A stretch of 64,000 nucleotides of DNA from Diaminobutyricibacter sp049994905 (GTDB taxonomy: Bacteria > Actinomycetota > Actinomycetes > Actinomycetales > Microbacteriaceae), in NCBI RefSeq assembly GCF_049994905.1, contig NZ_CP188258.1:372001-436000 (forward strand). Direction: 5' to 3'. The position numbers and the translations under genes were made by a program. Numbering within the stretch: position 1 is the first letter of the stretch; every line of letters starts with the position of its first letter. The notes under the pieces were generated by a model that worked only from the letters and a program-made list of their open reading frames with translations, was not told the DNA's origin and did no database searches. Positions 8,898 through 16,543 of the stretch are shown one piece after another.

Positions 8898-9518
8898 GTG
8901 AGGCGATGGTGGGTGAGATTCCGTAAACGAAGAACGCCTGATTTCCGGCGCTTCGACGAGTCCAGCCTCGACTCGCCCAAACCGACCTCGCTCGAGCATG
9001 CGCTCGAGGAGGGGCTGATGATCGCCGAATACGCGACCAGGCTGGCATTGCGGAACGCGATCACGATCCGTGCGCTTCGTTACGGGGATCCGTTCCAGGC
9101 CCGACATTTCCTGCCAGTGGCCATCGATGTCCTTCGCGGATTGGCGGATGAGTCTTCCCGCGCGGCCGACCGGGTAGCCAGCGACCGTGAGTGGGCATCC
9201 CATTTGGATGGGCCGTCGGAACACGTTCACGACTACCGCCCCGTCGACGACCTGAACCTCCGACGACGGGAAGGTCTCTCACGAGCTCTCGCGGGGGCCC
9301 TCCTCGAACGTGCGGGCGATGAGTCGTTCCTCCTCGAACTCATCGAGCGCGCGCGGGATGACGCCTGGTTCGACATCGCTCGTTCGATCGAAGAACGTCT
9401 CGTCGCACGGGAGGCGTCCGTAGACCTGGACCCGACCGATCGTCTGCTGCGTATCCAGGAATTCGTGGAGATCGACCTGCAGGCGCTCATCGACGAGACC
9501 GGCGCCGACCCCGAGTGA
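8898..9518 (+). CDS. Hypothetical protein, 206 aa
   Basis: A mostly helical, charged cytoplasmic protein with a basic N-terminus (MRRWWVRFRKRR) and no recognised domain. It has no signal peptide or membrane segment. It ends 8 bases before the convergent SDR gene and begins 35 bases after the fructokinase gene. A role in the fructan locus is not supported by anything visible beyond position. It could be a lineage-specific conserved protein. Confidence 0.6.
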   Translation: MRRWWVRFRKRRTPDFRRFDESSLDSPKPTSLEHALEEGLMIAEYATRLALRNAITIRALRYGDPFQARHFLPVAIDVLRGLADESSRAADRVASDREWASHLDGPSEHVHDYRPVDDLNLRRREGLSRALAGALLERAGDESFLLELIERARDDAWFDIARSIEERLVAREASVDLDPTDRLLRIQEFVEIDLQALIDETGADPE

Positions 9519-9526
9519 GTGTCGGC

Positions 9527-10294
9527 CTAGTAGACGCTGTATCCGCCGTCGACGGTAAGCACCGAGCCCGTCATGAAGCTGGAGGCGTCGCTTGCGAGGA
9601 ATACCACGGCAGGCCCGAGCTCGTCGGGTTCGCCGGCGCGCTGCTGCGGTGCGTCCTCGATCCAGTGCCGCCGGAAACGGGGCTCATGTATGGGCGACAT
9701 GTCTGTGTGCATGTATCCGGGCGCGAGGGCGTTCACCCTGACGTTGTGGGGGGCCCACTCGGCGGCGAGACTGCGTGTGAGGTGGTGCACGGCTGCCTTG
9801 GACGCGTTGTATGCCGGCTGCCACTGCGGCCGGTTGACAATGGATGCGGACATCGAACCGATATTGACGATCGTTCCGCCGCCGGATTCGATCATGTGCC
9901 GTCCGAACACCTGGCTGGCGATCCAGACGCCGTCGAGGTTGACATCCATCACCTGACGCCACTCCTCATCGGTCACCTCGAGGGCGGGTTTGTGGATGCA
10001 GGCCCCGGCGTTGTTCACGAGGATGTGGACCCGGCCGAAGCGTCTGATGGCGCTGCTCGCGATCCGCTCGACGTCCGCGCGGGAGGTCACGTCGGCGACG
10101 ACCGTCAGGCATTCTGCCCCGATCGCCTCGAGTTCCTCCTTCACGAGGGCCGCGGCCTCGGCGTTCCGTCCGACGACGACGATGTTCGCACCGGCCTCGG
10201 CGAGGGCGCGGGCGAAAGCGCGACCGAGGCCGCGAGTCGAACCCGTGACGACGGCAGTGCGTCCGTGGAGGTCGAAGCGATCGAGTACTGGCAT
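9527..10294 (-). CDS. Short-chain dehydrogenase/reductase (polyol/sugar-type SDR)
   Basis: A classical 255-residue SDR: cofactor motif TGSTRGLG near residue 18, NNAG near 95, the catalytic Ser in NIGSMSAS, and YNASK as the Tyr/Lys pair; it ends in GSVLTVDGGYSVY. Similar enzymes oxidise polyols or reduce ketoses and gluconate-type acids with NAD(P). It lies 32 bases downstream of the lacI-type gene on the same strand, so it is probably cotranscribed with the repressor and controlled by the same fructose signal. Interconversion of fructose and a polyol is an attractive guess, not a demonstrated function. Confidence 0.8.
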   Translation of the reverse strand: MPVLDRFDLHGRTAVVTGSTRGLGRAFARALAEAGANIVVVGRNAEAAALVKEELEAIGAECLTVVADVTSRADVERIASSAIRRFGRVHILVNNAGACIHKPALEVTDEEWRQVMDVNLDGVWIASQVFGRHMIESGGGTIVNIGSMSASIVNRPQWQPAYNASKAAVHHLTRSLAAEWAPHNVRVNALAPGYMHTDMSPIHEPRFRRHWIEDAPQQRAGEPDELGPAVVFLASDASSFMTGSVLTVDGGYSVY

Positions 10295-10326
10295 TCGTGT
10301 TCCCTCTGTTTCGTGATTCGGTCGGG

Positions 10327-11376
10327 CTATTCGGTGGGCGCGATCTCTCCAGAACCCCGCTCGATCAGCGTGGTGGGGACGACAACGGTTTCGACAGGGA
10401 CTCCCTCTCCGTCGAGCCGCGCGAAGATCCGTTCCGCGGCGAGGTGGCCGATGCGGTCGGGGTCCTGGGCGATGACCGTGATGCCGGGGTCGAGGAGATC
10501 GCCGAACTCGACGTCGTCGAAGCCGACCAGCGCCAGGGATGATTGGAGGTTGCGATCGCGGAGCCCGCGGATGGCACCCATCGTGATGAGGTTCTGGGCG
10601 CTGAAGATGGCGGTCGGGCGAGGATCGCCTTCAAGGAGGTACGCGACGGCCTCGTGCGCCGCATGCTCGTCGTGCAGGTCCTCGATGACCCAGGCATCTC
10701 CGGTTGGAATCCCAGCCCGGCCGAGCTCCTCGAGGAAGCCGCGTCGGCGTTCGACGGCCGTCTGGATGTCGTGCCGGTCGCCGAGGAACGCGATTCGGCG
10801 ATGCCCGCGCTCGAGGAGGTGCCGGGTCGCCATGGCGGCGCCCTCGGCGTTGTTGCTGACGATCGCGTCGGTGTCGATCCCGGACGGTTCCCGGTCGATG
10901 AACACGATGGGAGTGCCGCGCTCCTGCTCGGGAAGCAGGTAGCCCTGGCTCTTGCTCACGGCCGTGAGGATGAGCCCGTCGACGCGGCGTCTGAGGAAGG
11001 CGGTGACCGCAAGGCGTTCTCTCGCAGGATCGTCGTCGAGGCTCGACGCGAAGACGGCGACTCCGCGGGCTGTGGCCGCATCTTCGATGGCACGGTGAAC
11101 GGCACCCGAGAACGGGTTGGCGACACTTCCGACCAGCAACCCCAGTGTTTGAGTCCTGCGGTCGCTTCGACGGAGATTGCCGGCGTGGATGTCGGGTTGG
11201 TAGTTCAGCCGGTCGGCGGCCGACTGAACGCGCTCGATCGTTGCGGACGAGACATTGGGTTCCCCGTTGATGACGCGGGACACGGTCTTGATTCCGACGC
11301 CCGCAAGGGCGGCCACGTCTTTCATGGTGGGCCGACGGCCCCTGAACGGTACCGACTCACTTGACAACGATGTCAC
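10327..11376 (-). CDS. LacI-family repressor of the fructan/fructose locus
   Basis: The 349-residue protein has a LacI helix-turn-helix (TMKDVAALAGVGIKTVSRVI), the hinge helix region NYQPDIHAGNLRR, and a periplasmic-binding-like sugar domain. GTG 11376 is chosen because it gives the normal family length; longer in-frame extensions would run through the divergent promoter. The operator at 11362-11375 overlaps this start codon, so the protein probably represses its own gene. Matching palindromes lie upstream of the fructanase and transporter genes. The inducer is likely fructose or a phosphorylated derivative. Confidence 0.88.
   Translation of the reverse strand: MTSLSSESVPFRGRRPTMKDVAALAGVGIKTVSRVINGEPNVSSATIERVQSAADRLNYQPDIHAGNLRRSDRRTQTLGLLVGSVANPFSGAVHRAIEDAATARGVAVFASSLDDDPARERLAVTAFLRRRVDGLILTAVSKSQGYLLPEQERGTPIVFIDREPSGIDTDAIVSNNAEGAAMATRHLLERGHRRIAFLGDRHDIQTAVERRRGFLEELGRAGIPTGDAWVIEDLHDEHAAHEAVAYLLEGDPRPTAIFSAQNLITMGAIRGLRDRNLQSSLALVGFDDVEFGDLLDPGITVIAQDPDRIGHLAAERIFARLDGEGVPVETVVVPTTLIERGSGEIAPTE
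11362..11375. promoter_or_regulatory. LacI-type operator 2 (autoregulatory)
   Basis: TGACAACGATGTCA differs from the perfect palindrome at 5236 by one base and overlaps the start codon of the divergent lacI-type gene. Its centre is 78 bases from that of operator 3, so looping between two bound dimers is possible. Confidence 0.78.
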
Positions 11377-11404
11377 GATTTGATCTCCAAGGATGCGATT
11401 GCCC

Positions 11405-11433
11405 TTGACTATATAGCATTCATGTTCTAGAAC
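11405..11433 (+). promoter_or_regulatory. Probable promoter of the frcBCA-like operon
   Basis: TTGACT (11405-11410) is followed after 17 bases by TAGAAC (11428-11433), a weak -10 match. The predicted start point falls at the edge of the operator at 11440-11453. A GTTCTAGAAC palindrome (11424-11433) overlaps the -10. Confidence 0.45.
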
Positions 11434-11439
11434 TAAGTA

Positions 11440-11453
11440 TGACATCGTTGTCA
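11440..11453. promoter_or_regulatory. LacI-type operator 3 (sugar ABC operon)
   Basis: TGACATCGTTGTCA, one base from the perfect palindrome at 5236, lies just downstream of the predicted promoter and 35 bases before the start of the substrate-binding protein gene, a position suited to repression. Confidence 0.78.
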
Positions 11454-11488
11454 GGGGATCTGACATCCCCCTAACCAGAGGAAGTTCA

Positions 11489-12574
11489 ATGTTGAATCGC
11501 AGCACCTCGCGCACCATGCGCCTCACCGCCGCCGGCTCCATCGCAGCCCTCGCAGCACTTGCGTTCACAGGCTGCTCCGGATCCGGCGGCTCCGACAAGG
11601 TCGGTGTCGCTCTCATCGTGAAGACCACGACGAATCCCTACTTCGTTGCAATGGAGGATGCAGCCAAGGCCGACGCGGCCAAAGCGGGCGTCAACCTCAC
11701 CCTTGCGGCAGGCAAACAGGACGGCGACGTAGGCACCCAGGTCCAGGCAATCGAAGCCTCCATCGCCCGTGGTGACAAGGGCATCCTGATCACACCGAAC
11801 GGGCCGGGCGTTCAGAACGAGATCGACAAAGCCCGCAAGGCCGGTCTTTTCGTGATCGCTCTCGACACGGTTCCCACGCCGCCGTCGTCCGTGGACATCA
11901 CGTTCGCCACCAACAACTTCACCGCCGGAGAAGACATCGGCAAGTGGGCTGCAGCGGAGCTCGACGGCAAGTCCGCTGACATCGCGATGCTCGACCTGTT
12001 CAACACGCAGGTCGTGTCGGTCGACCTCAACCGCGACCAGGGCTTCCTGAAGGGTATGGGGATCACTGTTCCCGACTCGAAGAAGAACGGCAGCGAGGCG
12101 AAGAGCGGCAGCTACACAGGCGGCAAAGGCGGGAGCTACACGATCGCCGGCCACCAGCCGACGAACGGTGACGCTGCCGACGGCCGCACTGCGATGGAGA
12201 CCATCCTCGCCAAAGACCCCAACGTGAACGTGGTCTACACGATCAACGAGCCTGCGGCGTATGGTGCGTACCAGGCGCTCAAGGCCGCAGGCAAAGAGAA
12301 GTCGACCATCCTCGTATCGATCGATGGTGGCTGCACCGGGGTGGGCCAGGTCAAGTCCGGCATCATCGGTGCAACCAGCCAGCAGTACCCGTCGAAGATG
12401 GCGGCGCTCGGAATGGAGGCGATCGTAAAGCTCGCCAAGACCGGAGCCAAGCCGAAGACCTCCGCCGGACTCGACTTCTTCAACACGGGATCCCGCCTCG
12501 TCACCCAGACACCGGTCTCCGGCGTGACAAGTATCACTCCCGACCAGGCCACAAAGATCTGCTGGGGCAAGTAG
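11489..12574 (+). CDS. Sugar ABC transporter substrate-binding lipoprotein, FrcB-like
   Basis: A 361-residue extracellular solute-binding protein of the ribose/fructose type (periplasmic-binding-protein fold I). It has a lipoprotein signal with lipobox LAFTGC (Cys29), then VGVALIVKTTTNPYFVAMED and TNGDAADGRTAMETILAKDP, both typical of FrcB/RbsB-like proteins. It should capture fructose, or perhaps a related monosaccharide, at the cell surface for the downstream permease. AGAGGAAG precedes the ATG. A LacI operator sits upstream, and a GC-rich hairpin follows the gene, probably raising its mRNA level relative to the permease. The fructose assignment rests on the neighbouring fructanase and kinase. 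Confidence 0.85.
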   Translation: MLNRSTSRTMRLTAAGSIAALAALAFTGCSGSGGSDKVGVALIVKTTTNPYFVAMEDAAKADAAKAGVNLTLAAGKQDGDVGTQVQAIEASIARGDKGILITPNGPGVQNEIDKARKAGLFVIALDTVPTPPSSVDITFATNNFTAGEDIGKWAAAELDGKSADIAMLDLFNTQVVSVDLNRDQGFLKGMGITVPDSKKNGSEAKSGSYTGGKGGSYTIAGHQPTNGDAADGRTAMETILAKDPNVNVVYTINEPAAYGAYQALKAAGKEKSTILVSIDGGCTGVGQVKSGIIGATSQQYPSKMAALGMEAIVKLAKTGAKPKTSAGLDFFNTGSRLVTQTPVSGVTSITPDQATKICWGK

Positions 12575-12585
12575 CCGCCACCACC

Positions 12586-12623
12586 ACCGGGCCGGCCTCG
12601 ACCAGCAGGCGGGCCGGCCCGGT
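12586..12623 (+). terminator. Strong intercistronic hairpin after the binding-protein gene
   Basis: A perfect 12-bp inverted repeat (12586-12597 and 12612-12623; arms ACCGGGCCGGCC and GGCCGGCCCGGT) with a 14-base loop lies between the binding-protein and permease genes. No T-run follows, so partial termination or 3'-end protection of the upstream message is more likely than full termination. Confidence 0.65.
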
Positions 12624-12691
12624 TCCACCAGGACACAGCCAGACGTCCATCACACCGCACCACAGAACAGAGAAGTTCAGGAGAAGAAATC

Positions 12692-13738
12692 GTGAGCCAA
12701 CCGGCAACCCAAGCCAGCCCGCCGACATCCGAGCTGGATCTCGCGCAGGAATTCCTTCACCGGACTACGCCGCTTTCCCGACTCCGTAGCCTGCTGCATC
12801 GCTATCCGGCGCTCAGCCCGGCGATCGTGCTGGTGATCTCGATCATCGTCTTCGGCGTGATCAACCCCCGGTTCCTCAATCCGGCCAACCTGTCGCTCAT
12901 CACCCAGCAGGTCGCGGTCGTCGGAACTATCGGCATCGCCCAGACACTGATCATCCTCACCGGAGGAATCGACCTTTCCGTCGGTGCCGCGGCGACGCTG
13001 GCGGGCCTGGTGATCGCCCAGACCGCGTCGACCAACCATGTACCTGCGGTGCTGAGCCTGCTGCTGGGACTCGTCGTGGGCATCGCCACCGGATTCCTCA
13101 ACGGCATTCTCGTGACGCGGCTGAAGCTCCCGCCCTTCATCGTGACGCTCGGCACCCTCAGCATCTTCACCGCCATCCTGCTGCTGTACTCGAACAGCGC
13201 GTCCGTCCAGGGGCAGGACCTGCCGCCCCTCATCACGTCGCTCGGCAACACGTTCAACGTCTTAGGTGTTCAGATCACCTACGGTGTCGTGGTGATGATC
13301 GTGCTCTATGCGATCGTCGCGTCGATCCTCGCGCGCACCTCGTGGGGTCGCCACGTCTACGCGGTCGGCGACGACCCGGAGGCGGCACGTCTCGCCGGCA
13401 TCCGAGTATCGCGTGTTCTGCTCAGCGTGTATCTCGCGGCCGGCGCGATCCTCGCGATCGGCGCCTGGGTGCTGATCGGTCGCGTGAACGGCATCGGACC
13501 CAACGACGGCACCGCCATCAACCTCGAGTCGATCACAGCTGTCGTGATCGGAGGCACGAGCCTCTTCGGCGGCCGTGGGACCGTCTGGGGCACGCTGCTT
13601 GGAGCGCTCATCGTCGGCGTGTTCGAAGAAGGCCTGGCTGTCGCCGGTCTCGATGTGCTGTATCAGGTGCTCGCGGTGGGCATCCTCGTCATCGTCGCGG
13701 TGGCGGTCGACCAGTGGATTCGAAAGGTACGCAAGTGA
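12692..13738 (+). CDS. Sugar ABC transporter permease, FrcC/RbsC-like
   Basis: The 348-residue protein has 8-10 hydrophobic helices and the branched-chain/sugar permease motif LTGGIDLSVGAAATLAGLV. The coupling region is near YAVGDDPEAARLAGIRV. It forms the membrane channel for the FrcB-like binding protein and the FrcA-like ATPase. Its stop codon is overlapped by the GTG of the ATPase gene, so the two are coupled. An N-terminal cytoplasmic tail of about 45 residues precedes the first helix. Confidence 0.88.
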   Translation: MSQPATQASPPTSELDLAQEFLHRTTPLSRLRSLLHRYPALSPAIVLVISIIVFGVINPRFLNPANLSLITQQVAVVGTIGIAQTLIILTGGIDLSVGAAATLAGLVIAQTASTNHVPAVLSLLLGLVVGIATGFLNGILVTRLKLPPFIVTLGTLSIFTAILLLYSNSASVQGQDLPPLITSLGNTFNVLGVQITYGVVVMIVLYAIVASILARTSWGRHVYAVGDDPEAARLAGIRVSRVLLSVYLAAGAILAIGAWVLIGRVNGIGPNDGTAINLESITAVVIGGTSLFGGRGTVWGTLLGALIVGVFEEGLAVAGLDVLYQVLAVGILVIVAVAVDQWIRKVRK

Positions 13739-14550
13739 CTCTCACAACAGACAACCCGGCATCGAAGCCGGTCGAAACCCGCACACCCGTTCTGCAGGCC
13801 CGTCGTCTCGTCAAGACGTTCGGCCAGGTGGTCGGCCTCGACGGGGTGAGTCTCGAGCTCTACCCCGGTGAGGTGCTCGCCATCATCGGCGACAACGGAG
13901 CGGGAAAGTCGACGCTCATCAAGTGCCTGACCGGCGCAGAGATCCCCGATGAGGGGGAGATCTTCCTCGACGGTCAGCCCGTCCACTTCAAGCGGCCGCA
14001 GGATGCGCGGTCCGCCGGAATCGAGACCGTCTACCAGAACCTTGCCGTCTCGCCCGCGCTCGATGTCGCTTCCAACCTGTTCCTGGGGCGCGAAGAGCGC
14101 CGCAAGGGCATCCTCGGTTCCGTCTTTCGCATCATGGACACGAAAGGCATGCGCCAGAAGGCCAAGGCCGAGCTCACCGCCCTCGGCATCACCACCCTGC
14201 AGGACGTCACCGTTCCCGTCGAGAACCTGTCCGGCGGTCAACGTCAAGCCGTCGCAGTAGCTCGCGCTGCGGCGTTCGGCTCCAAGGTGGTCGTACTCGA
14301 TGAGCCCACAGCCGCCCTGGGCGTGCGCGAATCGAACCAAGTCCTCGAGCTGATCAAGAATCTCCGTGATCGTGGCATTCCGGTCATCCTGATCAGCCAC
14401 AACATGCCGCACGTGTTCGAAGTGGCCGACCGCATCCACATCCAGCGGCTTGGAAAACGGGCCGCGACGATCACGCCCGCGAGCCACTCGATGACCGAGG
14501 CCGTCGCGATCATGACGGGTGCCAAGCGAATCGGCAACTCCGACGAGTGA
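13735..14550 (+). CDS. Sugar ABC transporter ATPase, FrcA-like (single ABC domain)
   Basis: The 271-residue ATPase has Walker A GDNGAGKST, signature LSGGQRQAV, Walker B VVVLDEPTAALG and the H-loop ISHNMPHV. Unlike RbsA-type ATPases with two fused ABC domains it has one, as in FrcA fructose transporters. GTG 13735 overlaps the permease stop (GTGA). The gene in turn overlaps the next small monooxygenase-like gene by four bases. This single-domain architecture, together with the fructanase and fructokinase nearby, supports fructose as the transported sugar. Confidence 0.88.
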   Translation: MTLTTDNPASKPVETRTPVLQARRLVKTFGQVVGLDGVSLELYPGEVLAIIGDNGAGKSTLIKCLTGAEIPDEGEIFLDGQPVHFKRPQDARSAGIETVYQNLAVSPALDVASNLFLGREERRKGILGSVFRIMDTKGMRQKAKAELTALGITTLQDVTVPVENLSGGQRQAVAVARAAAFGSKVVVLDEPTAALGVRESNQVLELIKNLRDRGIPVILISHNMPHVFEVADRIHIQRLGKRAATITPASHSMTEAVAIMTGAKRIGNSDE

Positions 14551-14843
14551 GCGAGGAGCGGATTCTCTTTGCGAGGTTCACAGCCAAGCCGGGTCGCGAA
14601 GACGCGGTCGAGAGACTTCTGGCTGAGCTTGTCGAGCGGGTGCGCGCCGAACCGGGGAACATCCGGTTCGACGCGCACCGCACGACAGCGGACCATCGGG
14701 CGTTCTTCGTCTACGAGGCCTATCGGGATGCCGTCGCATTCGAGAGCCATCTCACAGCGGACTACGGACTGGCCTTCAACGCGGCGCTCGCCGACATGAT
14801 CGAAGAAGACGGCTCGCAGCTGACCTGGCTCGACCGAATCTGA
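14547..14843 (+). CDS. Antibiotic biosynthesis monooxygenase (ABM)-fold protein, quinol monooxygenase-like
   Basis: This 98-residue protein matches the dimeric alpha/beta-barrel ABM family: ILFARFTAKPGREDAVERLL at the start, then EPGNIRFDAHRTTADHRAFFVYEAYRD. Family members include YgiN-like quinol monooxygenases, the LsrG autoinducer-processing enzyme and many of unknown role. Its GTG overlaps the stop of the sugar ATPase gene (GTGA), so it is the last gene of the sugar operon. That is an odd companion; LsrG, next to the autoinducer-2 transporter, is a precedent for an ABM protein beside an RbsABC-like system. Confidence 0.75.
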   Translation: MSEERILFARFTAKPGREDAVERLLAELVERVRAEPGNIRFDAHRTTADHRAFFVYEAYRDAVAFESHLTADYGLAFNAALADMIEEDGSQLTWLDRI

Positions 14844-14863
14844 ATCAGTTCGACGGCGAAAGG

Positions 14864-16339
14864 CTATTCGACGACCGGTTCTGACCTTCCCCGGCGCATG
14901 GGGCGGATGTTCTCGCCCGCCGATCGGGACAGCATCAGTGCCTCGACAACGGGAACCAGGGTCAAGAGGGCGATGATCGCGAAGGCCACCTGGAATTCAG
15001 CGACCGATCCGGATGCGTTGAACCAGCCCGCGATCGGTTGGCCGACAGTGAGTGCTACGGCACCGAGCGCTACGCCGTAGCTGGCCGCGAGTTGCTGGAC
15101 GGTGGAGGCCAGGGTGTTCGCATCCGTCATGTCCGCATCCGGGATGTCCGCGAAAGCGATCGTGTTGTACGCAGTGAACCCGATCGACCTGACCACGCCG
15201 CTGAAGAACAGCAGCGCGATGATCGCGGCGATCGGCGTCGATTGAGTGAGGAGGGCTTCGAGGGCCATGCTGAGAGCCGCGCCGATCGTCGCCCAGATGA
15301 GCACGTTCCGGAATCCGAAGCGAGTGAGGAGCGGAGTGGTCGCGGGTTTGATCACGAGGTTGCCGAGGAAAAGGAACAGCACGAGGGAACCGGCCTGGAC
15401 CGCGGTCCAACCGAACGCGTCCTGGAAGAAGAGCGGAAGCAGGAACGGTACGGCCGAGATCGTCAGGCGGAAGAACGATCCGCCGGCGTGGGTCACCCGG
15501 AAGGTCTCGATGCGGAAGGCGCGGAGGTTCAGTAGCGGGTTCCTGGCCCTGAGCAAGTGGAACACCGCCCAGGTCGTGACGATCACGCCCGCCGCCGCTG
15601 CCGTGACGACGGCCATCCAGGATGGCGAGGGCGAGACCAACAGGGCGCCCAGGTAGACGAGTGCTCCAGGGCCCACGCAGACGAGAACGAATCCCAGGCC
15701 GTCGAGCTTTCTCGGTGTCCCGCGTTCCTCGCGGGGGACGACCTTGACCGCAACGATGAAGGCCGCGATTCCGAGCGGCACGTTGATCAGGAAGATCCAC
15801 GGCCAGGTCGCATACGTGGTGATCAGCCCGCCGAGCAGAGGTGCGATCACCGGCGCGAGGAGTGCGGGCCAGGTGATCAGGGCGATCACCCGGATCAGGT
15901 CCTGCTTGCCGGTGACCCGGAGGACGGCAAGCCGACCGACGGGCACCATTGTCGCTGCGCCGATCCCTTGGAAGACACGCAGCACAGTGAATTCGGTGAG
16001 GCTTGTGCTCGTTGCACACAGCGCAGACGACACCGTGAAGATGACGATCGCGATGAGGAAGACGCGGCGTGCTCCGAAGCGCTCCGCCAGCCACCCGCTC
16101 AGCGGAATCAGGACAGCCAGGGTGAGAAGGTAGGCGGTGATCGCGATGCTCACCGACGCCGAATCGACCCCGAAAGAACGCCCGATACTGGGCGCTGCCG
16201 TCGCAATGATCGTGCCGTCGAGGATCTCCATGAAGAAGACGCCGGCGACGAGGAGCGTGAGCGCGGTCTGGCCGCGACGATCGCTGATCGGTGGTGTGGC
16301 TCGCTCCAAGGAACGCAACCTGCGCGCGCGTGGTTTCAT
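14864..16339 (-). CDS. MFS drug-efflux transporter, DHA2 (EmrB/QacA) type
   Basis: A 491-residue integral membrane protein with about 14 predicted helices. It carries the DHA2 motif near the first helix, FFMEILDGTIIATAAPSIGRSFG, the loop motif GWLAERFGARRVFL, and RVFQGIGAATMVPVGRLAVL. Family members export drugs or metabolites with proton antiport. It is convergent with the sugar operon and divergent from the peptide-binding protein gene across about 200 bases. No dedicated regulator is adjacent. The substrate is unknown. Confidence 0.85.
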   Translation of the reverse strand: MKPRARRLRSLERATPPISDRRGQTALTLLVAGVFFMEILDGTIIATAAPSIGRSFGVDSASVSIAITAYLLTLAVLIPLSGWLAERFGARRVFLIAIVIFTVSSALCATSTSLTEFTVLRVFQGIGAATMVPVGRLAVLRVTGKQDLIRVIALITWPALLAPVIAPLLGGLITTYATWPWIFLINVPLGIAAFIVAVKVVPREERGTPRKLDGLGFVLVCVGPGALVYLGALLVSPSPSWMAVVTAAAAGVIVTTWAVFHLLRARNPLLNLRAFRIETFRVTHAGGSFFRLTISAVPFLLPLFFQDAFGWTAVQAGSLVLFLFLGNLVIKPATTPLLTRFGFRNVLIWATIGAALSMALEALLTQSTPIAAIIALLFFSGVVRSIGFTAYNTIAFADIPDADMTDANTLASTVQQLAASYGVALGAVALTVGQPIAGWFNASGSVAEFQVAFAIIALLTLVPVVEALMLSRSAGENIRPMRRGRSEPVVE

Positions 16340-16446
16340 TGCGTCCCAAACTTAGCGCCGGCGGCTGATTCTCAGTAACGGATCTGCATTGCAGCCCGCG
16401 TCGTTGGATTTATTCCAAACGTAACAAGATCGTAAAACTTGGCAGC

Positions 16447-16463
16447 TACTGTAATTTACAGTA
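16447..16463. promoter_or_regulatory. 17-bp palindromic operator upstream of the peptide-binding protein gene
   Basis: TACTGTAATTTACAGTA is a perfect inverted repeat around a central T. Its first six bases could also serve as a -10 box. AACGTAACAA (16418-16427) begins exactly 29 bases upstream. The same pair with the same 29-base spacing recurs before the permease operon at 19461/19490. The core resembles the TGTAAT...ATTACA sites of HexR, a member of the RpiR family, and an RpiR gene lies in this locus at 24414. Confidence 0.7.
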
Positions 16464-16543
16464 CATTCTGATGAATCCTCCGCAGGGCCCCGTGTCGGCG
16501 AAGGACAACCAACTCCAGCGCATCCCCAAGGGAGCGGAAAGTA

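Noticed and set aside
11377..11628. N-terminal extension of the LacI reading frame
   Set aside because: It would run through the divergent promoter, an operator and the start of the binding-protein gene; the GTG at 11376 gives the normal family length.
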